NCBI RefSeq assembly: GCF_001690185.1
Contig: NZ_LZGN01000038.1
Location: 186,001 to 250,000 of the forward strand
Source: Gilliamella sp. wkB308
GTDB lineage: Bacteria; Pseudomonadota; Gammaproteobacteria; Enterobacterales; Orbaceae
DNA length: 64,000 nt
Direction: 5' to 3'
Below, piece by piece: positions 63,753 through 64,000 of this stretch. Every line of letters starts with the position of its first letter. The first letter of the stretch is position 1. The position numbers were made by a program, and so were the translations under genes. The notes beneath the pieces were generated by a model. It had not been told where the DNA came from. It saw nothing but the letters and a program-made list of their open reading frames with translations, and ran no database searches.

Positions 63753-64000
63753 TTAATCATCCCAAAGCATAATGGCATTATCTTCAGTTAGGATTAAAGG
63801 TGGAGCAAACAAATGTTCTTTTATTTGTGTTGGGATCACATCAACATCACTTAGATCAAGTTCAACATCTGGGTATACTTTAGCCATCTCTTTTAATCGA
63901 GTACCAAGTAATTCCTTCACTTTATTGGACTCTTTAGCCAAAGCTATCTCATCTTTTAGCATACCGATTTGTTTCTCATGGTGTTCGGATTCAAATACTT
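63753..64000 (-). CDS. Partial protein of unknown function, C-terminal 81+ residues
   Basis: The frame is open from the right edge (VFESEHHEKQIG upstream of an internal ATG at 63962) to a stop at 63753, so the true start lies outside the window. The visible part is a charged helix (KDEIALAKESNKVKELLGTR), then a short domain YPDVELDLSDVDVIPTQIKE and a terminal LTEDNAIMLWDD. I do not recognise it. It is convergent with amtB across the terminator. Confidence 0.5.
   Translation of the reverse strand, partial: VFESEHHEKQIGMLKDEIALAKESNKVKELLGTRLKEMAKVYPDVELDLSDVDVIPTQIKEHLFAPPLILTEDNAIMLWDD

Overview
The window looks like a chromosomal segment of a low-GC gammaproteobacterium. Nearly every conserved protein (PBP1A, YigL, TyrR, YoaA, PurK, Dgt, ModE, HldE) reads like a divergent relative of the enterobacterial protein, the DNA is strongly AT-rich, and gene order mixes enteric neighbour pairs (rsmD-yhhL, hinT-lpoB-nagZ, yoaA-tsaB, ppiB-lpxH, purE-purK, glnK-amtB) with new junctions. 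An insect-gut gammaproteobacterium of the Orbaceae (Gilliamella-like) is my best guess. This is inferred from style, not from a search.

Region 1 (1-13500) is accessory. It starts with the 5' part of a very repetitive ESPR-type surface protein on the minus strand, running off the left edge. An operon of coiled-coil proteins follows (a TelA-like protein, a one-pass membrane protein and a Ser/Arg/Gly-tailed protein). Then comes a seven-gene operon (7625-12903): flavodoxin-fold reductase, DUF2867-like protein, AfsA-type hotdog protein, old-yellow-enzyme reductase, two short-chain dehydrogenases and a YCII-like protein. An AfsA-type protein beside an ene-reductase and ketoreductases is the composition expected of a butenolide/gamma-butyrolactone-type small-molecule pathway. 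It is the most interesting feature here. The block ends at the 3' end of a tRNA-Gly gene.

Region 2 (13502-30159) is mostly housekeeping: tRNA-Gly, rsmD-yhhL, mrcA, ygfX, tusA, yigL, a hofMN-O-P-Q type IV pilus/DNA-uptake operon with hofM and hofN fused, a tRNA cluster (two Val, one Lys), LysE/ArgO and APC transporters, yhfA, a TauE-family permease, hinT-lpoB-nagZ and a short TyrR.

Region 3 (30259-44444) builds and exports lipopolysaccharide: four family-9 glycosyltransferases (two a tandem pair with a shared cysteine motif), hldE, two consecutive msbA-type flippase genes, a family-8 glycosyltransferase, a WaaZ/DUF115-like protein and hldD. HldE and HldD make the ADP-heptose, the GT9/GT8 enzymes probably assemble the core, and the MsbA proteins flip the lipid A-core.

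Region 4 (44763-64000) holds yoaA-tsaB, grxA, yggN, folD, ppiB-lpxH, a molybdate block (modABC divergent from modE-modF around a clear ModE operator), uvrB, yoaB, purE-purK-dgt, and glnK-amtB behind a sigma-54-type promoter with an upstream NtrC-like site. A partial unknown gene enters from the right edge. I saw no CRISPR array, rRNA gene, transposase or integrase.
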